Source: an uncultured Prevotella sp.
Lineage (GTDB): Bacteria > Bacteroidota > Bacteroidia > Bacteroidales > Bacteroidaceae
DNA length: 64,000 nucleotides
Direction: 5' to 3'
Assembly: GCF_946407605.1 (NCBI RefSeq)
Contig: NZ_CAMJOS010000006.1
Coordinates: 62,001 to 126,000 of the forward strand
The position numbers were made by a program, and so were the translations under genes. The notes beneath the pieces were generated by a model. The model ran no database searches, was not told the DNA's origin, and saw only the letters and a list, made by a program, of their open reading frames with translations. This document shows, one piece after another, positions 8,107 through 16,054 of the stretch (positions are counted from its first letter, which is position 1; each line of letters opens with the position of its first letter).

Positions 8107-9686
8107 AATGATGGTCCTTTCTTGATTTGTTTGAGCAGGATGTTAATCTCGACAGCCAACATGGTGGTGAAGAGGATAAGGAAGAGGATGAACGTAATCA
8201 TGACGCTCGACGACTGCAAGTCGCTGACGGCAGCCCATGTGGGCAGCATATCCTGAATAGTCCAGGGTTGACGACCGAACTCAGCCACCAGCCATCCGCT
8301 CTCAGAACAGATATAGGCCAGGGGCAACAGCAGGATAGAAGCCCAGCAGAGCCAACTCGGCACGCTGTCGGCCATCTGCCAGCCATCGGAGTTGCGTTCG
8401 TCTAACAGACCTAAGGCAGACAGCAGACGACGTATGATGACTGACAACAACGGCACTCTGAACACCAGCAGGATCAGCAGTCCAAAGAACGCGATGAACA
8501 GGCACCCTAAGCCCACCATCACACGGAAGGCCCAAAAATTGATAAACACCGAGGGCACCACGTCGTTGGCATCCTTCACGTAGCCATAGCCGAAATAAGG
8601 CATGTTTGTATTGAGAATTGACAAATGAGTATTGAGGATTGACTCGTCAGCACCTTCGACCTTCGCCTTGCGATAATCGGCAAGGGCCTGTATGGCCAAG
8701 CGTCCACGTGCAATCTTCTCATTGACAGAGAGTTCCCACGTGCCGTCAGCTTTCTGATAGCCGTTGAGCAGGTCGTTGATGCCAGGCACGAACCCGTCGA
8801 GAGTGTTAGTAGCCATCATCGACAGGCCGTAGGGCACCTCCACACCCTCTACAATCTTCAGTCCCATCTCATTACCACCATCGTAGAGCGCCTCCATAGC
8901 TGCCAACTTCATAGGCTGCACCTGAGCCACTGTCTGTCCACTCTTATGACCTGTAGCACCAGCACCCATGGCGGCCACGAAGCCCACCACAGCAGCAATT
9001 TTCAGACTCTCGATGGCCAGCTCGGTCTCGCGTTTCTTCAGCAGATACCAGCCACAGACAGCACACACGAAGATGGCACCGATAATCCATGAGGAGATAA
9101 CCGTATGACAGAACTTATCGATGGCGAAGGGTGAGAGGGCCACATCAAGGAACGAGGTCATCTCGTTGCGCATGGTGTCAGGGTTGAACTCACAGCCCAC
9201 AGGATACTGCATCCATGCGTTGGCCACGAGAATCCACCATGCTGAGATGGTAGCTCCCAGACCCGTGAGCCATGTGGAGGCCAGATGGAAACCAGCCGAC
9301 ACCTTCTTCCAACCAAAGAACATCACAGCGACGAAGGTCGACTCCATGAAGAACGCCACGATGCCCTCTACAGCCAGCGGTGCACCAAAGATGTCACCCA
9401 CGAACCACGAGTAGTTGCTCCAGTTGGTGCCAAACTCGAACTCGAGGATGATACCTGTGGCCACACCCATGGCGAAGTTCACGCCAAAGAGACGCTGCCA
9501 GAACTGTGCCGTCTTCTTCCAGAAGGCCGTACGTTTTTTGTAATAAAAAGTCTCGGCAATACCCATGATGACCGCCAAGCCGAGCGTCAGCGGCACGAAG
9601 AGCCAGTGGTAGATAGCCGTGAGTGCAAACTGCGCCCTCGACCAGTCAATGGTACCGGCATCGATGTTTAAGAGTAGGTTTGTCAT
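8103..9686 (-). CDS. cydA: Cytochrome bd ubiquinol oxidase subunit I
   Basis: This is the heme-bearing, quinol-oxidising subunit of cytochrome bd (527 aa). Conserved features are AIYHWLFVPLTLG near residue 25 (heme-ligand His), a His in FCHTVISSW near residue 186, GHKSGQTVAQVQPMKLAAMEAL at the start of the quinol-binding loop, and ESGWLVAEFGRQPW near the C-terminus. It lies downstream of the DUF4492 gene and is translationally coupled to cydB. The Q-loop region carries an in-frame heptamer array that encodes SILNTHLSILNTN. Confidence 0.97.
   Translation of the reverse strand: MTNLLLNIDAGTIDWSRAQFALTAIYHWLFVPLTLGLAVIMGIAETFYYKKRTAFWKKTAQFWQRLFGVNFAMGVATGIILEFEFGTNWSNYSWFVGDIFGAPLAVEGIVAFFMESTFVAVMFFGWKKVSAGFHLASTWLTGLGATISAWWILVANAWMQYPVGCEFNPDTMRNEMTSFLDVALSPFAIDKFCHTVISSWIIGAIFVCAVCGWYLLKKRETELAIESLKIAAVVGFVAAMGAGATGHKSGQTVAQVQPMKLAAMEALYDGGNEMGLKIVEGVEVPYGLSMMATNTLDGFVPGINDLLNGYQKADGTWELSVNEKIARGRLAIQALADYRKAKVEGADESILNTHLSILNTNMPYFGYGYVKDANDVVPSVFINFWAFRVMVGLGCLFIAFFGLLILLVFRVPLLSVIIRRLLSALGLLDERNSDGWQMADSVPSWLCWASILLLPLAYICSESGWLVAEFGRQPWTIQDMLPTWAAVSDLQSSSVMITFILFLILFTTMLAVEINILLKQIKKGPSL
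8610..8644 (-). repeat. In-frame heptamer array in cydA
   Basis: Five consecutive 7-bp units (ATTGAGA, ATTGACA, AATGAGT, ATTGAGG, ATTGACT on the plus strand) fill a 35-bp segment of cydA. Because 7 is not a multiple of 3, the units are read in successive frames and give a repeated SILNT motif. Confidence 0.85.
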
Positions 9687-9708
9687 ATTATTTTAGGTTT
9701 TTAAATAT

Positions 9709-9773
9709 TTGGGGATCTTGTGGGGGACCTATGGGTCTTATAGGCCTTATGGGGGTATGGGACGGGCCTATGG
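9709..9773. repeat. Nonamer-type array between cydA and DUF4492 gene
   Basis: Degenerate 9-bp units of the kind CCTATGGGT / CTTATAGGC / CTTATGGGG fill the gap. They contain the stop codon of the DUF4492 gene (CCCATAG on the minus strand). Confidence 0.65.
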
Positions 9774-9989
9774 GCTTCGCTCTATAAGCTCCGAGGCCAC
9801 GAAGTCAGACTCAGCGCCGTCAGTGGCGTGCTGACCAATATAGTCAGGAAAGAAGAAGAGTTTGAGAACGGCGAAGATAATAATGAGTTTGATGATAATC
9901 ACGGCCCATAGCACTTTCCCCAGCGTCATGCTGCGGAAACCGTCATAATAAAGGTCAAAGGCGCGATGCCAGAACCCGATTTTCTCCAT
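9768..9989 (-). CDS. DUF4492 small membrane protein of the cyd operon
   Basis: This 73-aa protein has one strong membrane segment (VLWAVIIIKLIIIFAVLKLFFF) after the amphipathic start MEKIGFWHRAFDLYYDGF. DUF4492 proteins are repeatedly found next to cydAB in Bacteroidota and Campylobacterota. By analogy with the CydX/CydS peptides, a structural or assembly role in the oxidase is an inference. It is the first gene after the operon promoter, and its stop codon lies in a 9-bp repeat array. Confidence 0.85.
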   Translation of the reverse strand: MEKIGFWHRAFDLYYDGFRSMTLGKVLWAVIIIKLIIIFAVLKLFFFPDYIGQHATDGAESDFVASELIERSP

Positions 9990-10018
9990 AGGCCGTAACG
10001 AAAAATGTTTTCAAAGGG

Positions 10019-10050
10019 CAAAGATAGTGAAATAAAATAAAACATCCAAA
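10019..10050 (-). promoter_or_regulatory. Promoter of DUF4492-cydA-cydB operon
   Basis: On the minus strand TTTG (10050-10047), 20 nt, TATCTTTG (10026-10019). It is divergent from the promoter of the next gene, whose -33 box lies only 15 bp away, so a regulator bound here could act on both. Confidence 0.82.
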
Positions 10051-10065
10051 TTTGTGAGAGTTTTT

Positions 10066-10097
10066 TTTGGCTGTTTCGAAGAAAACCCGTATCTTTG
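10066..10097 (+). promoter_or_regulatory. Promoter of the coiled-coil protein gene
   Basis: TTTG (10066-10069), 20 nt, TATCTTTG (10090-10097), followed by a leader of about 50 nt before ATG 10155. Confidence 0.82.
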
Positions 10098-10154
10098 CAG
10101 GCGTTTCATGAGAAAGCTACACTAATTATAATTGAAAATAGGAATTATTAAAAA

Positions 10155-11024
10155 ATGAAGAAAGCACTGATAGCAGCATCTGCAATCTTAATGATTGGAC
10201 TGGCCGCACTGGTGGTATATTTGCTGATGGACAACAGACAGCTGGAGCAGGAGCGAATAGAGATGCAGGAGCTGGCCGAGTTGGACAAGCAGGAAATGGA
10301 GAACGACTACGAGCGTCTGTCGCTGCAGTATAGCGAGATGATGACGCAGATTAACAACGACTCGATTATTGCACAGCTGACACAGGAGCAGATGCGCACC
10401 CAGCAGTTGCTGCAGGAGCTGAAGCAGGTGAAGGCCAACGACGCTCGCGAGATTACCCGTCTGAAGAAAGAGCTGGCCACTGTTCGCGAGGTGCTGCGTT
10501 CGTATATCCGTCAGGTGGACTCGCTGAACCAGGTGAATCAGAACCTCATAGCTGAGAACGATCGTGTGAACAGGGAACTGGAACAGTCGAACCGTGCCAA
10601 CGAGGGTCTGAAGCAGGAGCGTCAGAACCTAACAGAGAAGGTGGCCATCGCCGCCCAGCTCGACGCCACAGGCATCAGCATGACGCTGCTGAACAAACGT
10701 CAGAAGGCAGCTAAGAAAATCAAGGATGCCAAGACTATTCAGGTGAACTTCACCATCGCTCGCAACGTGACTGCCGAGAATGGCAATCGCACGCTGTATG
10801 TACGCATCCAGACCCCTGCAGGTCAGACGCTGACAGCAGGCACCTTTGCCTATGAGAACCGTCAACTGGAGTACTCCATGAAGAAAGTGGTGGAGTATGC
10901 TGGCGAGGAGGTTAGCGTTCAGACCTTCTGGACTGTGGGCGAATACCTGGAGGCAGGACAGTATCGCGTCAGCATCTTTGACGAGGGCAACATGATTGGA
11001 ACCAAGACCTTTAACTTTGAATAA
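10155..11024 (+). CDS. Membrane-anchored coiled-coil protein, function unknown
   Basis: This 289-aa protein has an N-terminal membrane anchor (AASAILMIGLAALVVYLLM). A long Gln/Glu-rich coiled coil spans about residues 25-175, and a globular beta-rich domain about residues 185-289 (VNFTIARNVTAENGNRTLYV, YRVSIFDEGNMIG). The shape resembles other Bacteroidota periplasmic coiled-coil proteins annotated as hypothetical. I do not recognise a catalytic motif. It has its own promoter, and the TolC gene follows 27 bp downstream, so it may be co-transcribed with the exporter. Confidence 0.8.
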   Translation: MKKALIAASAILMIGLAALVVYLLMDNRQLEQERIEMQELAELDKQEMENDYERLSLQYSEMMTQINNDSIIAQLTQEQMRTQQLLQELKQVKANDAREITRLKKELATVREVLRSYIRQVDSLNQVNQNLIAENDRVNRELEQSNRANEGLKQERQNLTEKVAIAAQLDATGISMTLLNKRQKAAKKIKDAKTIQVNFTIARNVTAENGNRTLYVRIQTPAGQTLTAGTFAYENRQLEYSMKKVVEYAGEEVSVQTFWTVGEYLEAGQYRVSIFDEGNMIGTKTFNFE

Positions 11025-11051
11025 AAAGGTAAAACTACTAAGAAAAAGATA

Positions 11052-12566
11052 ATGAATATGAAAGGACTGAATAGGGTGAAAAGCGGGGTGAAAAGGTTAT
11101 TGCCTTTTTACCTTTTGACCTTTTTGCCTTTATCCGCTGGAGCCCAGCAGATGTTGAGCCTGGACAGCTGTAGAGCTATGGCCTTGCGAAACAACAAGCA
11201 GATGGGCGTCAACCAGCTGAAGCAGGAGGTGGCTGCCAACCTGAGAAAGTCGGCACGCACCAAGTACCTGCCTCACATCAGTGCCATCGGCACTTATCAG
11301 TACACCAGCGAAGAGGTGTCAATCCTGAACAACGAACAGAAGGGTGCACTCTCGAACCTAGGCACTAACGCCATGACGAAGGTGGGTACGATGGCAGCGC
11401 AGATGGGCTATCCGTTGGATGCTCTTGCACAGCAGATGCCACAGCTGGCACAAGGTCTTGGCACAGCTACTGACCTGCTGAACAATGGTGGTCAGAAGAT
11501 TGTGGACGCCCTGCGTACTGACACTCGAAACATCTTTGCAGGTACCATCATGGTGACCCAGCCCGTGTTCCTGGGGGGTAGCATCACGGCTCTGAACCGC
11601 ATTGCTGACCTGAACGAGCAGATGACGAAAAACTCGAGCGACGCACAGCGCCAGGCTATCCTCTACAGTACTGACCAGACCTACTGGCAGGTGGTGTCGC
11701 TGAAGCATAAGCAGCGTCTGGCACAGAGCTATCTGGACCTCATCAAGAAGTTCGATAGCGACGTGCAGAAGATGATTGAGGAAGGTGTTGCCACCAAGAG
11801 CGACGGCCTCAGCGTCAGCGTGAAGGTTAACGAGGCCGAGATGACGCTGCAGAAGGTGAACGACGGCTTGGAGCTGTCGAAGATGCTGCTCTGTCAGATG
11901 GTGGGACTGCCTATGGACGAAGCCATCACCCTGGCCGATGAGGACAGCGAGGACTTAGGACTCACAGGCTCTGAGACCCCTGTCAGCCCCATCAGCACCA
12001 GAGTGTCGTCAGCCATTGAGAACCGTCCTGAGCTGAAGATGCTCGAAAACACCGTTGATATCAGCAAGCAAGCTACCAACGTGCTGAAGGCAGGCAACCT
12101 GCCTATGGTAGCCTTGACAGGTGGTTATGTGGTGAGCAACCCCAATATGCTGGACGGCTTCGAAAAGAAGTTCGGCGGCTTCTGGAATGTGGGCGTGCTG
12201 GTTCGTGTGCCCCTTTGGAACTGGGGCGATGTAGCCTATAAGGTACGTGCCTCGAAGGGTGTCACCGCCATTGCCAACCTCGAGTTGCAGGAGATTCGTG
12301 AGAAGATTGAGCTGCAGGTGAACCAAAACAGCCTGAAGGTCGATGAGGCCAACAAGCGCCTGATGCTCGCACAGACAGGCATCAAGAAGGCTGAGGAGAA
12401 CCTGCGTACTGCCAACCTCGGCTTCAAGGAAGGTGTCATCGCCCCCACGGTGGTGATGGAGGCCCAGACGGCCTGGCTGCAGGCACAGTCACAGCTCATC
12501 GATGCCCAGATTGACGTGAAGCTCACACATGTTGACCTGCAGAAGTCGCTGGGTACACTCTATTAA
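11052..12566 (+). CDS. TolC family outer-membrane efflux protein
   Basis: A 504-aa outer-membrane channel protein with a signal peptide ending SAGAQQ, then LSLDSCRAMALRNNKQ and long helical hairpins with paired outer-membrane-efflux repeats (NLRKSARTKYLPHISA; NRPELKMLENTVDISKQ). It is the first gene of a TolC-HlyD-permease-permease set. ATG 11058 is an alternative start. The signal-peptide core (LPFYLLTFLPL) is encoded by 8-bp tandem units. Confidence 0.92.
   Translation: MNMKGLNRVKSGVKRLLPFYLLTFLPLSAGAQQMLSLDSCRAMALRNNKQMGVNQLKQEVAANLRKSARTKYLPHISAIGTYQYTSEEVSILNNEQKGALSNLGTNAMTKVGTMAAQMGYPLDALAQQMPQLAQGLGTATDLLNNGGQKIVDALRTDTRNIFAGTIMVTQPVFLGGSITALNRIADLNEQMTKNSSDAQRQAILYSTDQTYWQVVSLKHKQRLAQSYLDLIKKFDSDVQKMIEEGVATKSDGLSVSVKVNEAEMTLQKVNDGLELSKMLLCQMVGLPMDEAITLADEDSEDLGLTGSETPVSPISTRVSSAIENRPELKMLENTVDISKQATNVLKAGNLPMVALTGGYVVSNPNMLDGFEKKFGGFWNVGVLVRVPLWNWGDVAYKVRASKGVTAIANLELQEIREKIELQVNQNSLKVDEANKRLMLAQTGIKKAEENLRTANLGFKEGVIAPTVVMEAQTAWLQAQSQLIDAQIDVKLTHVDLQKSLGTLY
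11102..11135 (+). repeat. Octamer array coding the TolC signal-peptide core
   Basis: The 8-bp units CCTTTTTA, CCTTTTGA, CCTTTTTG, CCTTTATC encode the hydrophobic core PFYLLTFLPLS. The same design appears in the S41 protease and DUF1573 genes. Confidence 0.8.
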
Positions 12567-12599
12567 TTAGGAATCAAGCATTAAGAATAAAGCATTATC
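12565..12599. repeat. Heptamer array before the HlyD gene
   Basis: Units AATTAGG, AATCAAG, CATTAAG, AATAAAG, CATTATC fill the junction between the TolC stop codon and the HlyD start. Confidence 0.7.
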
Positions 12600-12603
12600 A
12601 GAT

Positions 12604-13593
12604 ATGAGTAATCAAGCAAAAAAACAGCATCATAACATTCTGTATGCCATCATAGGTTTTGCAGCAGTGGTTATCATCGTGGCCCTCATCGGTTTTTTCA
12701 CCCTGGGTCGCGATCCAGAGCTTATTCAGGGACAGGTTGAGGTTTCTGAATACAGAGTTTCGAGTAAGGTGCCTGGACGTATCCTGGAGATTAGGGTCAG
12801 CGAGGGCGACTTCGTTCATGCTGGCGACACGCTCGCTATTATCGACGCCCCTGAGGTGAAAGCCAAGATGAAGCAGGCACAGGGCGTACAGGATGGTGCT
12901 GCCGCCTTGGACGATATGGCCAAGAACGGTGCACGCAAGGAGATGGTGCAGAGCGCCTTCCAGCTGTTGCAGCAGGCCAAGGCCGGACTGGAGATTGCAG
13001 AGAAATCGTACAACCGTGTGCAGCGCCTCTTCGACGAGGGTGTGATGAGTGCCCAGAAGCGCGACGAGGCCTATGCTATGTTTAAGGCCTCTGAGGCTCA
13101 GGTGAAAGCCGCCCAGAGTCAATATGATATGGCTGTCAACGGTGCCCGCTCTGAGGAGAAGCGTGCCGCCCAAGCTCAGCTGGAGCGTGCCAAGGGTGCT
13201 GTGCAGGAGGTCAACGCCTATATCGGCGAGACTGTGCAGATAGCCCAGATGGACGGCGAGGTGAGCAGCATCTATCCCAAGGTGGGTGAGCTCGTAGGTA
13301 CTGGCAGTCCTATCATGACCATCTCGATGATGAACGATATGTGGGGCACCTTCAATGTGCGCGAGGACCAGCTCAACGGCTTGCAGGTAGGCACAGAGTT
13401 CACGGCTTTCATCCCAGCCTTCAACAAAGAGATTACCATGAAGGTGTATCACATGAAGGACCAGGGCTCATATGCTGTGTGGAAGGCCACGAAGGCCAAC
13501 GGTCAGTACGACCTGAAGACCTTCGAGGTGAAGGCCCGTCCCACAGAGGCTATCGAGGGCTTGCGTCCTGGCATGTCGTTGATTATCAAGTGA
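12604..13593 (+). CDS. HlyD-family membrane fusion protein
   Basis: The periplasmic adaptor of an efflux system (329 aa). It has one N-terminal membrane anchor (ILYAIIGFAAVVIIVALIGFF) and the first half of a biotinyl-lipoyl-like domain (VSSKVPGRILEIRVSEGDFVHAGDTL). A long coiled-coil hairpin lies at about residues 85-200, then the second lipoyl half (AQMDGEVSSIYPKVGELVGTGSP). The C-terminal part ends EGLRPGMSLIIK. It should link the TolC channel upstream to the two ABC-2 permeases downstream. Confidence 0.94.
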   Translation: MSNQAKKQHHNILYAIIGFAAVVIIVALIGFFTLGRDPELIQGQVEVSEYRVSSKVPGRILEIRVSEGDFVHAGDTLAIIDAPEVKAKMKQAQGVQDGAAALDDMAKNGARKEMVQSAFQLLQQAKAGLEIAEKSYNRVQRLFDEGVMSAQKRDEAYAMFKASEAQVKAAQSQYDMAVNGARSEEKRAAQAQLERAKGAVQEVNAYIGETVQIAQMDGEVSSIYPKVGELVGTGSPIMTISMMNDMWGTFNVREDQLNGLQVGTEFTAFIPAFNKEITMKVYHMKDQGSYAVWKATKANGQYDLKTFEVKARPTEAIEGLRPGMSLIIK

Positions 13594-13594
13594 T

Positions 13595-13650
13595 TTGAGA
13601 GTTGAGAGTTGAAAGTTGAAAGTCAACGTAGTTAAGGTTGAGAGTTGAAG
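13595..13650. repeat. Heptamer array between HlyD and permease genes
   Basis: Units TTGAGAG, TTGAGAG, TTGAAAG, TTGAAAG start one base after the HlyD stop. A further TTGAGAG-TTGAAG pair carries the TTG start codon of the next gene. Confidence 0.8.
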
Positions 13651-14814
13651 ACGCTGAGACTTATATTTGATACTGCGCTGCACGAGATGCAGACCATCAG
13701 TCGCCACTACATCTATCTGTGCTGTATGGTGATCTTCCCGTTGATGACGATGGTGTTCTTCACCACGTTGATGGACGACGGACTGCCTACAGAGATGCCT
13801 ATAGGTGTGGTGGACCTTGACAACACGTCAACGTCGCGCTCGCTGATACAGCGTCTCGACGCCTTCCAGATGTCGAGGGTGGTGGCCCATTATCCCAGCG
13901 TCAACGAGGCTCGCCGTGCTATTCAGGAAAATCATATCTATGCTTTCATGCTGATTCCCAAGGGCACCACCGACCAGCTGCTGGCCAGCCGTCAACCCAA
14001 GATCTCATTTTATTATTCCTATACCACCCTTGCCTCAGGTGCCCTGCTGATGCGCGACCTGAAGACCATCTCCACGCTGGGCTCTGCCTCTGTGGGACAG
14101 GCCACCATGCGTGCCAAGGGCTTTACTGACGCTCAGATACAGGCGTTTCTGCAGCCCATCCGTTTGGATCTGCACCAGATAGCGAACCCCTGGACCAACT
14201 ACAACGCTTATCTCTCCACCATGCTGGTGCCAGGTATGATGATGTTGTTCATCTTCCTCATCTCGGCCTATTCGCTGGGTACGGAGTTGAAATTCAACAC
14301 ATCGAAGGAATGGATGGCACGTGCCAACAATCGCGGCGTGGTGGCCATCATTGGAAAGTTCCTGCCTCAGACCCTTATCTGGCTGGCGCTGGTCTATAGT
14401 TACGAGTTCTACGTCTTCTATGTGCTGCACTTCCCCCACGAGGGCAGTCCCTGGATGCTTATCCTGCTGGGACTTATGCAGGTGCTGTCGGCCCAGGGCT
14501 TTGGCATCTTCGCCTTTGGTCTGATGCCTTCGCTGCGCATGTCTATGAGTGTGTGCTCGCTGTGGGCTGTGCTGTCGTTCTCTATGGTGGGTTCCGCCTT
14601 CCCAGTCATGGGCATGGATGGTGCCTTACAGTTGCTGTCGTGGCTGTTCCCCCTGCGCCATTATTACATGCTGTACCAGATTACCGTGTTCAACGGCTAT
14701 CCCTTGCTCGAGGCGTGGTTCCATTTCGCAGCGATGGCAGGCTTCATGCTGCTGCCTTGGCTGGTGATTGGAAAAATCAAGAATGCAATGTTGAATTATG
14801 TCTACATACCGTAA
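13645..14814 (+). CDS. ABC-2 type permease (YhhJ-like), first of two
   Basis: This 389-aa inner-membrane protein has one N-terminal helix (YIYLCCMVIFPLMTMVFFTTLM), a periplasmic domain (IGVVDLDNTSTSRSLIQRLDA) and five C-terminal helices. This is the ABC2_membrane_3 layout of drug and lipid exporters. The only plausible start is TTG 13645, because an in-frame stop lies two codons upstream and the next ATG (13687) would remove conserved N-terminal residues. The TTG belongs to a 7-bp repeat. The next permease overlaps it by 17 bp. Confidence 0.88.
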   Translation: MKTLRLIFDTALHEMQTISRHYIYLCCMVIFPLMTMVFFTTLMDDGLPTEMPIGVVDLDNTSTSRSLIQRLDAFQMSRVVAHYPSVNEARRAIQENHIYAFMLIPKGTTDQLLASRQPKISFYYSYTTLASGALLMRDLKTISTLGSASVGQATMRAKGFTDAQIQAFLQPIRLDLHQIANPWTNYNAYLSTMLVPGMMMLFIFLISAYSLGTELKFNTSKEWMARANNRGVVAIIGKFLPQTLIWLALVYSYEFYVFYVLHFPHEGSPWMLILLGLMQVLSAQGFGIFAFGLMPSLRMSMSVCSLWAVLSFSMVGSAFPVMGMDGALQLLSWLFPLRHYYMLYQITVFNGYPLLEAWFHFAAMAGFMLLPWLVIGKIKNAMLNYVYIP

Positions 14815-16048
14815 TAGTTTCAGACGACGAATAGACGATACCTTTTTCATCTGGCGTGAAGAGATGAAAAATGTGGTCAAGGACGAGGGCGTGCTCATCT
14901 TCTTTATCATCGTGCCGCTGCTCTATCCCCTACTCTATTCCTGGATCTATAACAATGAGACAGTCCACGAGGTGCCTGTGGCAGTAGTCGACGACTCACA
15001 CACGGCGCTCTCACGACAGTTTCTGAGGATGTGCGACGCCTCGCCTGACGTGCATGTGGCCTACTATGCGCAGGACCTTGACGAGGCCAAGTCGCTGGTG
15101 AGTCGCCAGCTGGTCAAGGGCTTCTATCTCATCCCCAGCGACTTCGAGACAAAGGTCAATCGCATGGAGCAGGCCACCATTGGCGTGTATTGCGACATGA
15201 GTCTGATGCTCACCTATAAGGCTATCTACCAGACGGCCATGCTGGTATCGATGCAGATGGGAGCAGATATTCAGACCAAGTTAGGCCAGCACTTTACCAA
15301 GCGCGAGGAGGTGATTGCGGCCCGTCCGTTGGACTATGCCGATGTGGCCATCTTCAACCCTCAGGGCGGCTATGGCTCGTTTGTGCTGCCTGGCGTGCTT
15401 ATGCTGATACTGCAACAGACGCTGGTGCTGGGCATTGGTATGTCGGCAGGTACGGCTCGCGAGCGCAACCACTATAAACAGCTTATTCCTATCAGCCGTC
15501 CCTATCAGAACGTGTTTCGTATCATCTTCGGCAAGTCGCTATGTTATTTCATGATCTACGCCCTCATGGGCACATGGCTCGTAGTGGTGGTGCCTCGTAT
15601 GTTCCACTTCCCCCAGCTTGCCACATGGCAGCCACTTCTTCTGCTGATGCTGCCCTATACGCTGGCCTGCATCTTCTTTGGTATGGTGGTGTCGTGCATG
15701 GTGAGATATCGTGAGAATGTGATGCTGTTGATGGTCTTTGTGTCAGTACCCCTGCTGTTTATGACGGGTGTCAGCTGGCCTCAGAGCAATATTCCTGGCA
15801 TCTGGCAGGGCGTGTCGTGGGTGTTCCCCTCCACCTTTGGCGTGAAGGCCTACGTGCGTCTCAACTCTATGGGTGCTACGTTAAGCGATGTATCAACAGA
15901 GATTACCGTTTTGTGGCTCCACACCTTCCTGTATTTCTGGCTGGCATGCGTGGTCTATGGCTATCAGATCTACCTGACGCGCCAAGATGCCTTCTGGCGC
16001 ATCCGCGAGATGAAGGAAAGAAAAAAAGCTAGGAAAAAAAGCAAATAA
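14798..16048 (+). CDS. ABC-2 type permease, second of two
   Basis: A 416-aa paralogue of the preceding permease. It has an N-terminal helix (GVLIFFIIVPLLYPLLYSWIY), a periplasmic domain (VPVAVVDDSHTALSRQFLRM) and a helix bundle with GSFVLPGVLMLILQQTLVLGIG, and ends in a Lys/Arg-rich tail. The pair probably forms a heterodimeric permease fed by the HlyD/TolC proteins. No ATP-binding subunit or Walker A motif is encoded in this cluster, so the ATPase must be elsewhere or the system works differently. Confidence 0.9.
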   Translation: MSTYRNSFRRRIDDTFFIWREEMKNVVKDEGVLIFFIIVPLLYPLLYSWIYNNETVHEVPVAVVDDSHTALSRQFLRMCDASPDVHVAYYAQDLDEAKSLVSRQLVKGFYLIPSDFETKVNRMEQATIGVYCDMSLMLTYKAIYQTAMLVSMQMGADIQTKLGQHFTKREEVIAARPLDYADVAIFNPQGGYGSFVLPGVLMLILQQTLVLGIGMSAGTARERNHYKQLIPISRPYQNVFRIIFGKSLCYFMIYALMGTWLVVVVPRMFHFPQLATWQPLLLLMLPYTLACIFFGMVVSCMVRYRENVMLLMVFVSVPLLFMTGVSWPQSNIPGIWQGVSWVFPSTFGVKAYVRLNSMGATLSDVSTEITVLWLHTFLYFWLACVVYGYQIYLTRQDAFWRIREMKERKKARKKSK

Positions 16049-16054
16049 TACTTC

